Positions 1 to 6,059 of a stretch of 8,465 nucleotides of DNA are shown here, piece after piece (position 1 is the first letter of the stretch; every line of letters starts with the position of its first letter). Origin of the DNA: Acidiphilium sp. CAG:727 (lineage in GTDB: Bacteria; Bacillota; Clostridia; Christensenellales; Borkfalkiaceae); the NCBI GenBank assembly GCA_000437515.1, contig FR898386.1:1-8465 (forward strand). The letters are read 5' to 3'. Position numbers and translations under genes: made by a program. A model generated the notes under the pieces. The model was not told the origin of the DNA. It saw only the letters and a program-made list of their open reading frames with translations, and made no database searches.

Positions 1-140
1 AAGTAACGCTGTCGGGGATTGTTATACTCGTAAGGCTGTTGCGTTTATAGAATGCACCTTTACTTAACCTCGTTAGAACACCCTATTCAATTACCACTTA
101 AACAATATTCGCATTCATTTTTTATTGCCTTTCGTGGTGG

Positions 141-307
141 CGGTTGTAGCATAAGTCAGCGAGAAAATCAACTGCACGGAAAAATACTACTTAAACATTT
201 AATATTGATAACAGAGTCAGACTCGATAAAGAGTTTGGCTCTTTTTTATTTTACGATAGTATTTTTCGCTCAAATCCTTTGGCGGTTGATTTTCTCCATC
301 GCAACCG
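141..307 (+). repeat. Nested inverted repeats forming a long potential hairpin
   Basis: Four arms pair in order. CGGTTG (141-146) pairs with CAACCG (302-307). GAGAAAATCAACTGC (161-175) pairs with GCGGTTGATTTTCTC (282-296), 15 pairs with one G-T. AAAAATACTA (180-189) pairs with TAGTATTTTT (257-266). The terminator hairpin (213-242) sits at the tip. About 43 pairs in 167 bases is more than a simple terminator needs, and the outer arms lie beyond the T-tract. The structure is directly in front of an ardA-containing operon. Possible roles are a single-strand DNA promoter or initiation site in a leading region, part of an oriT, or an attenuator; the sequence alone does not decide. Confidence 0.65.
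213..247 (+). terminator. Rho-independent terminator in the leader
   Basis: GAGTCAGACTC (214-224) pairs with GAGTTTGGCTC (231-241) through a six-base loop, using two G-T wobbles, with A213-T242 extending the stem. Six T follow (242-247). It would end transcripts arriving from the left, or act as an attenuator for the operon that starts at 391, because it sits inside larger inverted repeats. Confidence 0.7.
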
Positions 308-349
308 AATTTTCATTTTTAATACGTTTCGACTTATGCTCCTTTGCCC

Positions 350-363
350 CTGCCGAAAGGCAG
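350..363 (+). promoter_or_regulatory. Short GAAA-tetraloop hairpin before the first ribosome binding site
   Basis: CTGCCGAAAGGCAG is a perfect 5-bp stem closed by a GNRA-type GAAA loop at 355-358. It ends 9 bases before the AATGGAGG ribosome binding site (373-380) of the first gene. In an mRNA it could stabilise the 5' end or affect ribosome access. It is small and may be incidental. Confidence 0.4.
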
Positions 364-390
364 AAAATAAAAAATGGAGGTAAATCCAAA

Positions 391-663
391 ATGAAAAAAG
401 TAGTTTATTCCATAAGAAAAGTCAGAGATAACTCGGACTACAAGATTTCCGGTCTCGGATTTCTTAACGATGAAGGCACATTGTTCTGCAAATGCACTTC
501 ACAAAACGGTAAACGTTATACGCGAGCGTTTGATGACGTCGGAAAACACTGCCACAAAATTTTCGGCAAAGAAAACGAATACAGCGGTTACGTGACAATA
601 TATTACGACTACGACGGACGAGATATCGAAGTCGAATATTCGGTTTGGTACAAAGCGGTATAA
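391..663 (+). CDS. Hypothetical protein, 90 aa, first gene of the element operon
   Basis: I do not recognise this protein. The start is the ATG at 391, behind AATGGAGG (373-380); an in-frame extension back to base 52 has no ribosome binding site and crosses the terminator, so it is not used. The product is short, soluble and roughly charge-neutral (about 15 Lys/Arg against 13 Asp/Glu), unlike most of its acidic neighbours. The C-terminal half is rich in Tyr and Asp (YYDYDGRDIEVEYSVWY near residues 70-87) and looks beta-rich. No signal peptide, membrane segment or known catalytic motif is visible. As first gene of an operon carrying ardA it may act early after DNA transfer, but that is inference from position only. 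Confidence 0.75.
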   Translation: MKKVVYSIRKVRDNSDYKISGLGFLNDEGTLFCKCTSQNGKRYTRAFDDVGKHCHKIFGKENEYSGYVTIYYDYDGRDIEVEYSVWYKAV

Positions 664-676
664 GGAGGATTTGAAA

Positions 677-925
677 ATGATTAACCTTAACGAAATTGCA
701 TTTATCGACACAGAGGGGTTCGATTACAATGACGGCGAATGTCTTGTAAGATTTGACACCGTTATGTACTGCCCCGACAAGAAACTTATCACTTTTGCCG
801 TTACGAAACAAGGACGCATAAGCGTTCTGGATTATCAAGTGTTTGAAGACGAACGCGGTCATTACATCGAATACGGTAACACCTATGAAAAAATTTATAT
901 CGACGAAACGGAGGCTTGCAAATAA
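677..925 (+). CDS. Hypothetical acidic protein, 82 aa
   Basis: I do not recognise a family. The ATG at 677 is chosen because AAGGAGG (662-668) lies 8 bases upstream; an in-frame TTG at 671 is only 2 bases from that site. The gene starts 13 bases after the preceding stop and its own stop (TAA, 923-925) shares a base with the next ATG, so it is clearly co-transcribed. The product is acidic (about 17 Asp/Glu against 8 Lys/Arg) with alternating hydrophobic and charged residues suggesting beta strands, and no membrane segment. Its small size and acidity, next to ardA, fit an accessory or anti-defence protein, but no motif proves it. Confidence 0.75.
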   Translation: MINLNEIAFIDTEGFDYNDGECLVRFDTVMYCPDKKLITFAVTKQGRISVLDYQVFEDERGHYIEYGNTYEKIYIDETEACK

Positions 926-1014
926 TGAATAAACCTATTATCGACTTAGAAGAATTGCTTGACGAAGTGCAAGATATGATTGAAGAAAAAATCGCTATCG
1001 AAGGAGGCAACTAA
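925..1014 (+). CDS. Acidic microprotein, 29 aa
   Basis: This tiny gene has its own ribosome binding site (ACGGAGG, 908-914) 10 bases before ATG 925, which overlaps the previous stop as TAATG. The product starts MNKPIIDLEELLDEVQDM and has about 9 acidic residues against 2 Lys. It reads as a single amphipathic helix ending in Gly-Gly-Asn. Its 3' end supplies the AAGGAGG (1001-1007) used by ardA, so it could also be a translational leader that couples ardA to upstream genes. Without homologues I cannot tell a functional microprotein from a coupling ORF. The overlap, the good ribosome binding site and the clean stop two bases before ardA argue for translation. Confidence 0.55.
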   Translation: MNKPIIDLEELLDEVQDMIEEKIAIEGGN

Positions 1015-1015
1015 A

Positions 1016-1564
1016 ATGAATGGTAACATTAGCATAGTAATCGGATCTTGGGGTTCTTACAACGAATGTAATGAACGTGCCTTAGGCTCGAAATGGCTCG
1101 ACCTTTCGGATTATTCCGATTGGGACGAAATCGTGGAAGAACTCAAAAAAGAAGGCTTTGAACTTGACGGCATCGACGAAGAATTGTTTATACAAGACAT
1201 CGAAGGCATTGACGACGGTTCAATCAATTGGGATTACGTCAATCCGGAGGAATTATTCAATACTCTGAACGATTCAGGCGTTCTGGATGACGACGAAAAA
1301 TATGAAGTTTTTTGCGCTTTTCTCGAAGTGCGTTGTTTCGATGATTTTGAAGAGAGAGTAAAATCCCGCGGTCACAGATGGAATGATGACATAGATCTGT
1401 GGCGAGGATATGACTGGGAAGATTACGGCAAAGAAATGCTCGAATGTTGCGGATACCAAATTCCCGACCACATTTTAGATTTTATCGACCTTGAACGCTA
1501 CGGAAGATACTGCGGCGAAGAATATTTGCAAGAATACAGCGAAGGCTTAATTGAAATTCAATAA
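1016..1564 (+). CDS. ardA: Antirestriction protein, ArdA family
   Basis: ArdA proteins mimic the shape and charge of B-form DNA and inhibit type I restriction-modification enzymes, protecting newly entered plasmid or conjugative transposon DNA. The 182-aa length is close to the family norm. Recognisable family features are GSKWLDLSDYSDWDE (residues 24-38), FIQDIEGI (58-65) and the C-terminal WRGYDWEDYG (129-138) and IDLERYGR (157-164). The protein has about 50 Asp/Glu against 14 Lys/Arg, as expected of a DNA mimic. ATG 1016 lies 8 bases after AAGGAGG (1001-1007); an upstream in-frame TTG at 980 would overlap the microprotein gene and has no ribosome binding site. It is embedded among small unnamed genes of one operon, as ardA often is in conjugative elements. 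Confidence 0.9.
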   Translation: MNGNISIVIGSWGSYNECNERALGSKWLDLSDYSDWDEIVEELKKEGFELDGIDEELFIQDIEGIDDGSINWDYVNPEELFNTLNDSGVLDDDEKYEVFCAFLEVRCFDDFEERVKSRGHRWNDDIDLWRGYDWEDYGKEMLECCGYQIPDHILDFIDLERYGRYCGEEYLQEYSEGLIEIQ

Positions 1565-1583
1565 TTAAAAGGAGTAAAAAACT

Positions 1584-1997
1584 ATGAATATCACAATCGA
1601 AAACAAAAAAGCAAAAGCAATCGAACTTATGAAAAAGTTAGACATTTACAAGCCCTACATAAAAGGCTTTGAAAAAGACAATACCGTTTGTTTCTACGAA
1701 AACTTTGGCGGATTCTGGGCTTGGCAAGAGCCTGAACTTATGGATAAAATCAAGGCGTTTGAAGAAAAACACAACTGCCTTGTATATGCCGTTACGCACG
1801 AATACACCGAATTCGGAGAGTGCTACGACTTTCTCTACATATCCGATTACGAAGAAGAATGGGACGAAATGTTGTATAAGCAAGGCAATACGTACTACGC
1901 CTTTGCCTACGTCTGGAACGTTGATGATGACTTTTGTTCTGAATTCGGAACTATCGGTATCCGCTCTTTCGGCGGTGGAATTAAACGTGTTGCGTGA
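1584..1997 (+). CDS. Conserved-looking hypothetical protein, 137 aa
   Basis: I cannot assign a function, although proteins of this style (N-terminal KKAKAIELMKKLDIYKPYIKGF, then an aromatic central part) seem familiar from clostridial mobile elements. Visible features are a helical Lys-rich N-terminus, a FGGFWAWQEPEL segment near residues 41-52, an acidic YEEEWDEM around residues 89-96, and a Gly-rich tail ending SFGGGIKRVA. The overall charge is about -10. ATG 1584 follows AAAAGGAG (1567-1574) by 9 bases, and the gene lies 19 bases after ardA. There is no signal peptide or membrane segment. The glycine-rich, well-ordered C-terminus suggests a conserved fold rather than a random ORF. Confidence 0.8.
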   Translation: MNITIENKKAKAIELMKKLDIYKPYIKGFEKDNTVCFYENFGGFWAWQEPELMDKIKAFEEKHNCLVYAVTHEYTEFGECYDFLYISDYEEEWDEMLYKQGNTYYAFAYVWNVDDDFCSEFGTIGIRSFGGGIKRVA

Positions 1998-2005
1998 GGT
2001 GATAT

Positions 2006-2320
2006 ATGAAAATCTATCTTGTTTTATTTCAATATTCAGCAGAAGATTGCGACGGTGTGGATACGCAAGCCTTTTCCAGTTATGAAAAAGCCGTTGAACG
2101 CTTTCACGAAATCATAGAAGACGAAAAGAAGCCCGAAATAAGCTGGGCGGCTAACGCTTTTGAAAACGGCGAATTACAGCATAACTACGAATTGGATTGT
2201 AACGACACCTTTACCGACGGTAAAGAACACGAACTTTGGTGGAATCTGTTTTGCAAAATAGATTATTTGCACGATTTTATAGAATTACGCATCTTGGAGG
2301 TGGACTCGAATGAGTTATAA
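2006..2320 (+). CDS. Hypothetical strongly acidic protein, 104 aa
   Basis: No family is recognised. The product has about 25 Asp/Glu against 8 Lys/Arg (net about -17), a charge density close to that of ArdA, which makes it a candidate DNA-mimic or nucleic-acid-binding-protein inhibitor by analogy only. It opens with a hydrophobic strand (MKIYLVLFQYS) followed by a helix (SSYEKAVERFHEIIED), a pattern seen in small alpha/beta proteins. GAGGTGAT (1996-2003) overlaps the previous stop and precedes ATG 2006, so translation is probably coupled to the upstream gene. Its last 11 bases overlap the next gene in another frame. Confidence 0.75.
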   Translation: MKIYLVLFQYSAEDCDGVDTQAFSSYEKAVERFHEIIEDEKKPEISWAANAFENGELQHNYELDCNDTFTDGKEHELWWNLFCKIDYLHDFIELRILEVDSNEL

Positions 2321-2495
2321 AGCAATGGCTCATATTCATTCGCTTAACGGCGAAATGGCTGAAATAACCGTACTCGAAGAAGTCGGCGATAACGATTGCA
2401 TTGTGGACTATAAGGGCGTGAAATGTCACGCTCTTTTTAATTGGTTCGTTTGCGAATATTACGCCGACGACGTTTATAGGAGAATCGAAGAATGA
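2310..2495 (+). CDS. Hypothetical protein, 61 aa
   Basis: Unnamed small protein. GGAGGTGG (2296-2303), inside the preceding gene, serves ATG 2310; the two genes overlap by 11 bases. The product (MSYKAMAHIHSLNGEMAEIT...) is predicted to be mostly beta strand, with the core pattern of a small barrel: short strands separated by GDND and KGVKC turns, then an aromatic NWFVCEYYADD near the C-terminus. It has two cysteines and two histidines but no spaced metal-binding pattern. It is mildly acidic. Proteins of this look recur in clostridial mobile elements as far as I remember, with no known role. Confidence 0.75.
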   Translation: MSYKAMAHIHSLNGEMAEITVLEEVGDNDCIVDYKGVKCHALFNWFVCEYYADDVYRRIEE

Positions 2496-2668
2496 GATTT
2501 ATATTTTACACTTACAGCGATACAGGCATTATCACCATTGATTACGACGATGGTTACACGCAAAAGAAAAACCGTTACGTCGGATATTCACTTCGTGATG
2601 CGATAAAGAAAATCCGTCAAGACAACGGCTTGACCGGTAAGTACATTAAAGTAATCAAATTATATTGA
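2492..2668 (+). CDS. Hypothetical basic protein, 58 aa
   Basis: The start ATG 2492 overlaps the preceding TGA as ATGA, and TAGGAGA (2477-2483) lies 8 bases upstream, so this short gene is translationally coupled. The product (MRFIFYTYSDTGIITIDYDD... ending KYIKVIKLY) has an N-terminal beta hairpin pattern followed by a Lys/Arg-rich helix (SLRDAIKKIRQDNG, residues 33-46). It is basic, in contrast to its acidic neighbours, so it could bind nucleic acid or pair with one of the acidic proteins; this is inference. The codon use and overlapping arrangement match the neighbours, supporting a real gene. Confidence 0.7.
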   Translation: MRFIFYTYSDTGIITIDYDDGYTQKKNRYVGYSLRDAIKKIRQDNGLTGKYIKVIKLY

Positions 2669-2681
2669 GAGGTGCAAAAAA

Positions 2682-3056
2682 ATGGCTACCATCAAAGACT
2701 TAGAAAAATACGTAAACTACGAATTTTCGTCGGGTTGTTACACCGGCGACGATTACAAATCTTTTCAGACGAAATACATCAACTATCTTCGTGCGGTTTG
2801 CAAAAATAATCATTGGCGACTTGTAAACGTCGGCAAAAACCATTATTGCTTTTCGGCTTTCATTAAAAGCGCGGAAAACAAATGCGTTTACATATCCATA
2901 TCCGACGTTCGGTACTTTTCAAACGAATGGTATGACCACATACTTATTCGCACGGCAGAAAACGAAACGGATTATCGCGGCGGTTTTAACAATTACACAA
3001 CGCTTTCAGACTTGGAAGGTACTGCCGCCGAACTTCTGAACGATTTACCCTTTTAA
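2682..3056 (+). CDS. Conserved-looking hypothetical protein, 124 aa
   Basis: No function is assigned. GAGAGGTG (2667-2674) overlaps the upstream stop and lies 7 bases before ATG 2682. The N-terminus (MATIKDLEKYVNYEF) is helical. It is followed by YTGDDYKSFQTKYINYLRAV and then a beta-rich central part with several aromatic residues (HYCFSAF, YISISDVRYFSNEWYDHILIR). The well-formed alternation of strands with conserved-looking aromatic and charged positions indicates a folded domain. It has no signal peptide or membrane segment. Its place in the operon directly before the pcfK-pcfJ pair suggests an accessory role in the same element, nothing more precise. Confidence 0.8.
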   Translation: MATIKDLEKYVNYEFSSGCYTGDDYKSFQTKYINYLRAVCKNNHWRLVNVGKNHYCFSAFIKSAENKCVYISISDVRYFSNEWYDHILIRTAENETDYRGGFNNYTTLSDLEGTAAELLNDLPF

Positions 3057-3068
3057 GGAGATAAAACT

Positions 3069-3281
3069 ATGAAATTATCTAACGAAACGCTTTACCGTCT
3101 TTGTAACAAATATCAATGGTTTACGGGTGGTGACTGCCGTCAATACGAAAAATTATTCGAGCGCAACAAACGAGGTGCGAGCCTTGAAACGCTTGCAACG
3201 ATTATCTGGCTTTGCTCGTCTGGCTACGAAGAAAAAGATATTTTAGAAATACTACAAAAGGAGTGTGAAAACGATGGTTAA
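3069..3281 (+). CDS. Hypothetical protein, 70 aa, upstream of pcfK
   Basis: ATG 3069 lies 8 bases after AAGGAG (3055-3060), which overlaps the previous stop. The protein reads as all-helical: MKLSNETLYRLCNKYQWF, then QYEKLFERNKRG, then SLETLATIIWLCSSGYEEKDILEILQKECEN. The short helices with a central SLETLATIIWLCS segment recall a helix-turn-helix or small adaptor fold, but no recognition helix is clear enough to call a DNA-binding domain. The gene overlaps the pcfK-like gene by 8 bases (3274-3281), so the two are probably translated in a coupled way. The charge is close to neutral. Its function is unknown. Confidence 0.75.
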   Translation: MKLSNETLYRLCNKYQWFTGGDCRQYEKLFERNKRGASLETLATIIWLCSSGYEEKDILEILQKECENDG

Positions 3282-4344
3282 ATTAAATCTCACAGCCGCA
3301 AATAAGCAAGAAGAATTGATACTTGCATATTTACAAGAAAATGCAAGCGAAACGTTGGCAGACAAGATAAACAGCGGCACGCCGTTTGAAAAAGACGGTA
3401 AGTCGCTTATAAACAAAAAGACGCTTTCCGGCTTTATGAAATACGCTTGTGACGAAGCGAGAAAACTTGCAGAAAAAGGTGCTTATTCCGCTTGTGTTGA
3501 CGACGCTACCGTTTACGGTTGGGCAATCCATTATTTTGAGGAAGAGTCGATCGAAGGAACGCTTTACACGATAGACGGAGCAGAATATAAACCCGTTGTA
3601 AAACAGAAAACTACGCAAAAATCGACCTATACGCCGACTTCTTCCGTTAAACCCAAACCGCAGAACTTGCAATTCTCTATCTTTGACAGACTCGACGAAA
3701 CAGACGTTAAGGATACCGTAAACGACACTTCAACTGCCGAAAGCGTTACAAAAGACGACGATTCGGATATGACGACGGAAGAAGAAATGCAAGAGGCAAT
3801 GCGAATCGTTGCCGAAGAAGAATCGCAAGAAGTAAAGCCTGCCACTGTCAAAGAACAACCGAAAGGCAATCAGACTTACCGAGATTATATGCTTTACCAA
3901 AGCGAACGTCCGACGGCTGTCGTAGCACTTCGTTTGGGCGACTTTTATGAGGTTTTCGGGGATAATGCGGTTATGCTCGGTAACGAACTCGAACTAACCA
4001 TTACAAGCCGTGACGTAGGCTTGGAAAACCGCATACCGATGATTGGTTTTCCTTACCACGCAGCCGAAAATTACTTTGCTAAAATAGTTAAACGGCACGA
4101 CCTGTATATCATCGAAAATCCCTACGATACGCAATTCATTCAGCGTGTAAATTATTCGGATAATCGACTTATAGACGAAGATACAGGCGAAATTCTCTGC
4201 GACGATTTAACCGAAGACGATATGCGAAAGTTCGACGGTGACGTTGAAGAACCTGCCAAACTTTTCAAGGATATGCCTACTGTTGACAACGAAATTATTG
4301 CAAAACTCAAAGCAATTTTAGGCGATACGTTTATTGTGAGGTGA
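3274..4344 (+). CDS. pcfK: PcfK-like protein fused to a MutS N-terminal (domain I) mismatch-recognition domain
   Basis: The 356-aa product has three parts. Residues about 5-110 match the PcfK-like family of conjugative elements (KLNLTAANKQEELILAYL near the start, YGWAIHYFEE at 81-90). Residues about 112-198 form a disordered Thr/Ser/Pro then Asp/Glu-rich linker. Residues about 200-281 match MutS domain I: TYRDYMLYQ, ALRLGDFYEVFGDNA, IPMIGFPYHA and a final IIE. The F-x-E motif, which in bacterial MutS stacks Phe on a mismatch and contacts it with Glu, is intact at Phe224-Tyr225-Glu226. All later MutS parts (connector, lever, clamp, ATPase) are absent, replaced by an acidic 75-residue tail. ATG 3274 lies 10 bases after AAAAGGAG; GTG 3265 is too close to that site. 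PcfK's own role is not established. Confidence 0.85.
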   Translation: MVKLNLTAANKQEELILAYLQENASETLADKINSGTPFEKDGKSLINKKTLSGFMKYACDEARKLAEKGAYSACVDDATVYGWAIHYFEEESIEGTLYTIDGAEYKPVVKQKTTQKSTYTPTSSVKPKPQNLQFSIFDRLDETDVKDTVNDTSTAESVTKDDDSDMTTEEEMQEAMRIVAEEESQEVKPATVKEQPKGNQTYRDYMLYQSERPTAVVALRLGDFYEVFGDNAVMLGNELELTITSRDVGLENRIPMIGFPYHAAENYFAKIVKRHDLYIIENPYDTQFIQRVNYSDNRLIDEDTGEILCDDLTEDDMRKFDGDVEEPAKLFKDMPTVDNEIIAKLKAILGDTFIVR

Positions 4345-4349
4345 TACTA

Positions 4350-5663
4350 ATGAAAATCGAAAAAATAAAGCCTATTCCGAAATACATAGTCGAGCGCATC
4401 AGGCGTTACGACAAAGAAAATTTGACATGTGCGCCCGGTCATACTCGCTTTTACTCTTATCTTACGAAAAACGACGGCGAACTTGTAAAAGTTACGGTTG
4501 CCGTTAGAAACCATTACAAACAGTGGCTGTATAAGCAAGTCGCCGTTCACGGACTTAACTCAAAAGAGTGCTTTGTAAAAGATATGGTATTTTACTATAT
4601 CGCCGGTTATCAAGTCGGCTGGTACGAGCAAGGCTTGCAAAAATCCGAGCGTTGGTATGAAAGCACCGCTTGGGGCTGCTCCGACGATAAATATTTCGAT
4701 CCGTTTGCGCCGATAGTAAATCGTGAGTATTTGGATAAATTTCCGGAATACAAGTATTCAGCCGTAAATCTATACTACGGTGTAGATATTTTGAAATACC
4801 TACGCTATTACAAGCAGTATCCGCAAATAGAATACCTGATGAAAGCGGGACTTGTCAATTATGCCTTTTCCACGCAAATCTTGAAAGAAGTCGGCAAAAA
4901 CAAACGCTTTTGCAAATGGCTTATGAAGAACCGCGCCGAGATAATGCAAAACGACTATTACGTTGACGTAATTTTGAGAGCGTTCAGAACGAACAAACCC
5001 GTTGCAGATTTACAGGCGTATAAAAAATACCGTATGCAATTATCCAAAGAAGCCGAACTGAAAGAATTGCGAACTTTCTTCAAAAACGACCTTGAAAAAT
5101 TCGTGCTGTATATCCGTAGTCAGAACACGAACCCATATTCGTATCGGGATTATCTTCGTGCGTGTAACTATCTCGGCTTGGACATGACGGAAAATAAGAA
5201 CCGCTATCCACACGATTTCAAGCGTTGGCACGATATTCGTATCGATGAATACAACACCGCAAAAGCATTGAAAGACGAGCAGGAACGCAAAGCCCTTTAC
5301 GATAAATTTGCCGTCGTTGCGAGCAAGTATTTAGGGCTTGAATACGATAAAAAGTCCGTCTATATAGCGATTATCGCACAAAAGCCGTCGGATCTAATAC
5401 ACGAAGGCGAACTACTTCATCATTGTGTCGGACGAATGGGTTACGACCAAAAATTTACTCGCGAAGAGTCGCTTATTTTCTTTATCCGCACCAAAGAACA
5501 TCCCGAAGTTCCGTTCGTTACAGTTGAGTATTCGCCGGCGCAAAAGCGCATTTTACAGTGTTACGGAGACCACGATTCGAAGCCCACGGAGGAAGTAATA
5601 AACTTTGTCCACAAAAAATGGCTACCTTACGCAAACAGAAAGATTAAACAATTAGCGGCTTAA
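4350..5663 (+). CDS. pcfJ: PcfJ-like protein of conjugative elements
   Basis: The 437-aa protein belongs to the PcfJ-like family, named after a conjugation-associated gene of enterococcal plasmid pCF10; its biochemical role is unknown. The family signature is in the C-terminal third (about 330-430): GELLHHCVG with His357-His358-Cys359, then LIFFIRTKEHPEVPFVTVEY and a closing NFVHKKWLPYANRK. The first 300 residues are helical, basic and rich in Tyr, Lys and Arg, with no transmembrane segment. The start is ATG 4350, 5 bases after the pcfK stop, behind GAGGTGAT (4338-4345), which overlaps that stop; the in-frame GTG 4341 lies inside the ribosome binding site. Pairing with pcfK is the usual order for these two families, and coupling suggests matched amounts. 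Confidence 0.88.
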   Translation: MKIEKIKPIPKYIVERIRRYDKENLTCAPGHTRFYSYLTKNDGELVKVTVAVRNHYKQWLYKQVAVHGLNSKECFVKDMVFYYIAGYQVGWYEQGLQKSERWYESTAWGCSDDKYFDPFAPIVNREYLDKFPEYKYSAVNLYYGVDILKYLRYYKQYPQIEYLMKAGLVNYAFSTQILKEVGKNKRFCKWLMKNRAEIMQNDYYVDVILRAFRTNKPVADLQAYKKYRMQLSKEAELKELRTFFKNDLEKFVLYIRSQNTNPYSYRDYLRACNYLGLDMTENKNRYPHDFKRWHDIRIDEYNTAKALKDEQERKALYDKFAVVASKYLGLEYDKKSVYIAIIAQKPSDLIHEGELLHHCVGRMGYDQKFTREESLIFFIRTKEHPEVPFVTVEYSPAQKRILQCYGDHDSKPTEEVINFVHKKWLPYANRKIKQLAA

Positions 5664-5672
5664 CCGCAAAGG

Positions 5673-5687
5673 GCAACGTGACGTTGC
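5673..5687 (+). repeat. Small palindrome between pcfJ and the last operon gene
   Basis: GCAACGTGACGTTGC is an inverted repeat with 5-7 pairs around a short centre, flanked by GGG and CCC that can extend the stem with a bulge. It fills the 55-base gap between the pcfJ-like gene and the next ATG. No T-tract follows, so it is not a standard terminator; it may be an mRNA processing or stability hairpin, or a protein-binding palindrome. Confidence 0.4.
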
Positions 5688-5718
5688 ACCCAATTAAAAA
5701 CCAAAGGAGTTTTACATT

Positions 5719-6009
5719 ATGAACAACAATTACTATCGCATTACCGCCTATCACCCCGAAAAAGATATTTCTATTATTATGGATTCTTTCGGGCTTTTTG
5801 AAAAGAAATGGCAATTTTCCGCCGACCTTATAAAGAAAGGTTTCAAAATTCTCGAAGTATCGGACGATTCACAATTTACCGAAGGCAATCTATCTCTTTT
5901 AGTAGAACCATCCGATAAATATATTCTTCGTGCCTACAAAACGGGGAAGCCGTCGATTGAAAACGGCAAGGTCGAGATAAACGGCAAGTTTTACGCACCA
6001 AATAACTAA
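5719..6009 (+). CDS. Hypothetical protein, 96 aa, last gene of the element operon
   Basis: AAAGGAG (5703-5709) lies 9 bases before ATG 5719. I do not recognise a named family, though the opening (NNYYRITAYHPEKDISIIMDSFG) followed by FEKKWQFSADLIKKGFKILEVSDD is a well-formed alpha/beta pattern. The C-terminus contains NGKVEINGKFYAPNN, a short beta hairpin. There are no cysteines, signal peptide or membrane segment. It is separated from the pcfJ-like gene by 55 bases with a palindrome and followed 14 bases later by the terminator, so it closes the transcription unit. Position is the only hint of function. Confidence 0.75.
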   Translation: MNNNYYRITAYHPEKDISIIMDSFGLFEKKWQFSADLIKKGFKILEVSDDSQFTEGNLSLLVEPSDKYILRAYKTGKPSIENGKVEINGKFYAPNN

Positions 6010-6023
6010 ATTTTCCTGCATAT

Positions 6024-6051
6024 AAAAAGGGAGTTTTAACGCTCCCTTTTT
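6024..6051. terminator. Bidirectional rho-independent terminator
   Basis: AAAAAGGGAG (6024-6033) pairs perfectly with CTCCCTTTTT (6042-6051) across an 8-base loop. The A-run on one side and T-run on the other make it work for both strands: it ends the plus-strand element operon and would also stop the leftward lipoprotein transcript. It marks the last sequence clearly belonging to the conjugative-element operon. Confidence 0.9.
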
Positions 6052-6059
6052 ATGACGAA

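Larger units (their letters stand above)
1..390 (+). other. Non-coding leader upstream of the conjugative-element operon
   Basis: I find no convincing gene here. The frame that is open from base 52 has no ribosome binding site, and its translation up to base 390 is low-quality; the real first gene starts at 391 behind its own GGAGG. The stretch holds nested inverted repeats (141-307), an embedded terminator (213-247) and a short GAAA-loop hairpin (350-363). No -35/-10 pair with good spacing was found between the terminator and 391, so the operon promoter is either weak by consensus, outside the window, or of an unusual kind. Confidence 0.7.

Noticed and set aside
20..28. Extended -10 like TGTTATACT
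   Set aside because: No -35 element is present at 17 bases, the window edge cuts the region, and any transcript would meet the terminator at 213-247 before the operon.
2..67. Possible tail of an upstream gene (frame 2 reads SNAVGDCYTRKAVAFIECTF to TAA 65-67)
   Set aside because: Only about 21 codons are visible, no family is recognised, and the other frames also end within 50 bases (one at the second codon), so which frame, if any, is coding cannot be decided.
52..390. N-terminal extension of the first operon gene
   Set aside because: No ribosome binding site at 52, and it runs through a terminator and inverted repeats; ATG 391 has a proper GGAGG.
1669..2085. 138-aa plus-strand frame overlapping the 137-aa gene
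   Set aside because: It has no ribosome binding site and is out-of-frame shadow coding across two well-supported genes.
3331..3672. Minus-strand frame inside pcfK, with a similar one at 8126-8332
   Set aside because: The two look alike only because they are antisense to the two homologous pcfK sequences; neither has a ribosome binding site.
5899..6059. Continuation of the GLUG-like frame through the terminator into the last operon gene's antisense strand
   Set aside because: Residues after DGNGYK lose all resemblance to the domain and are antisense to a supported gene; the open frame there is accidental.
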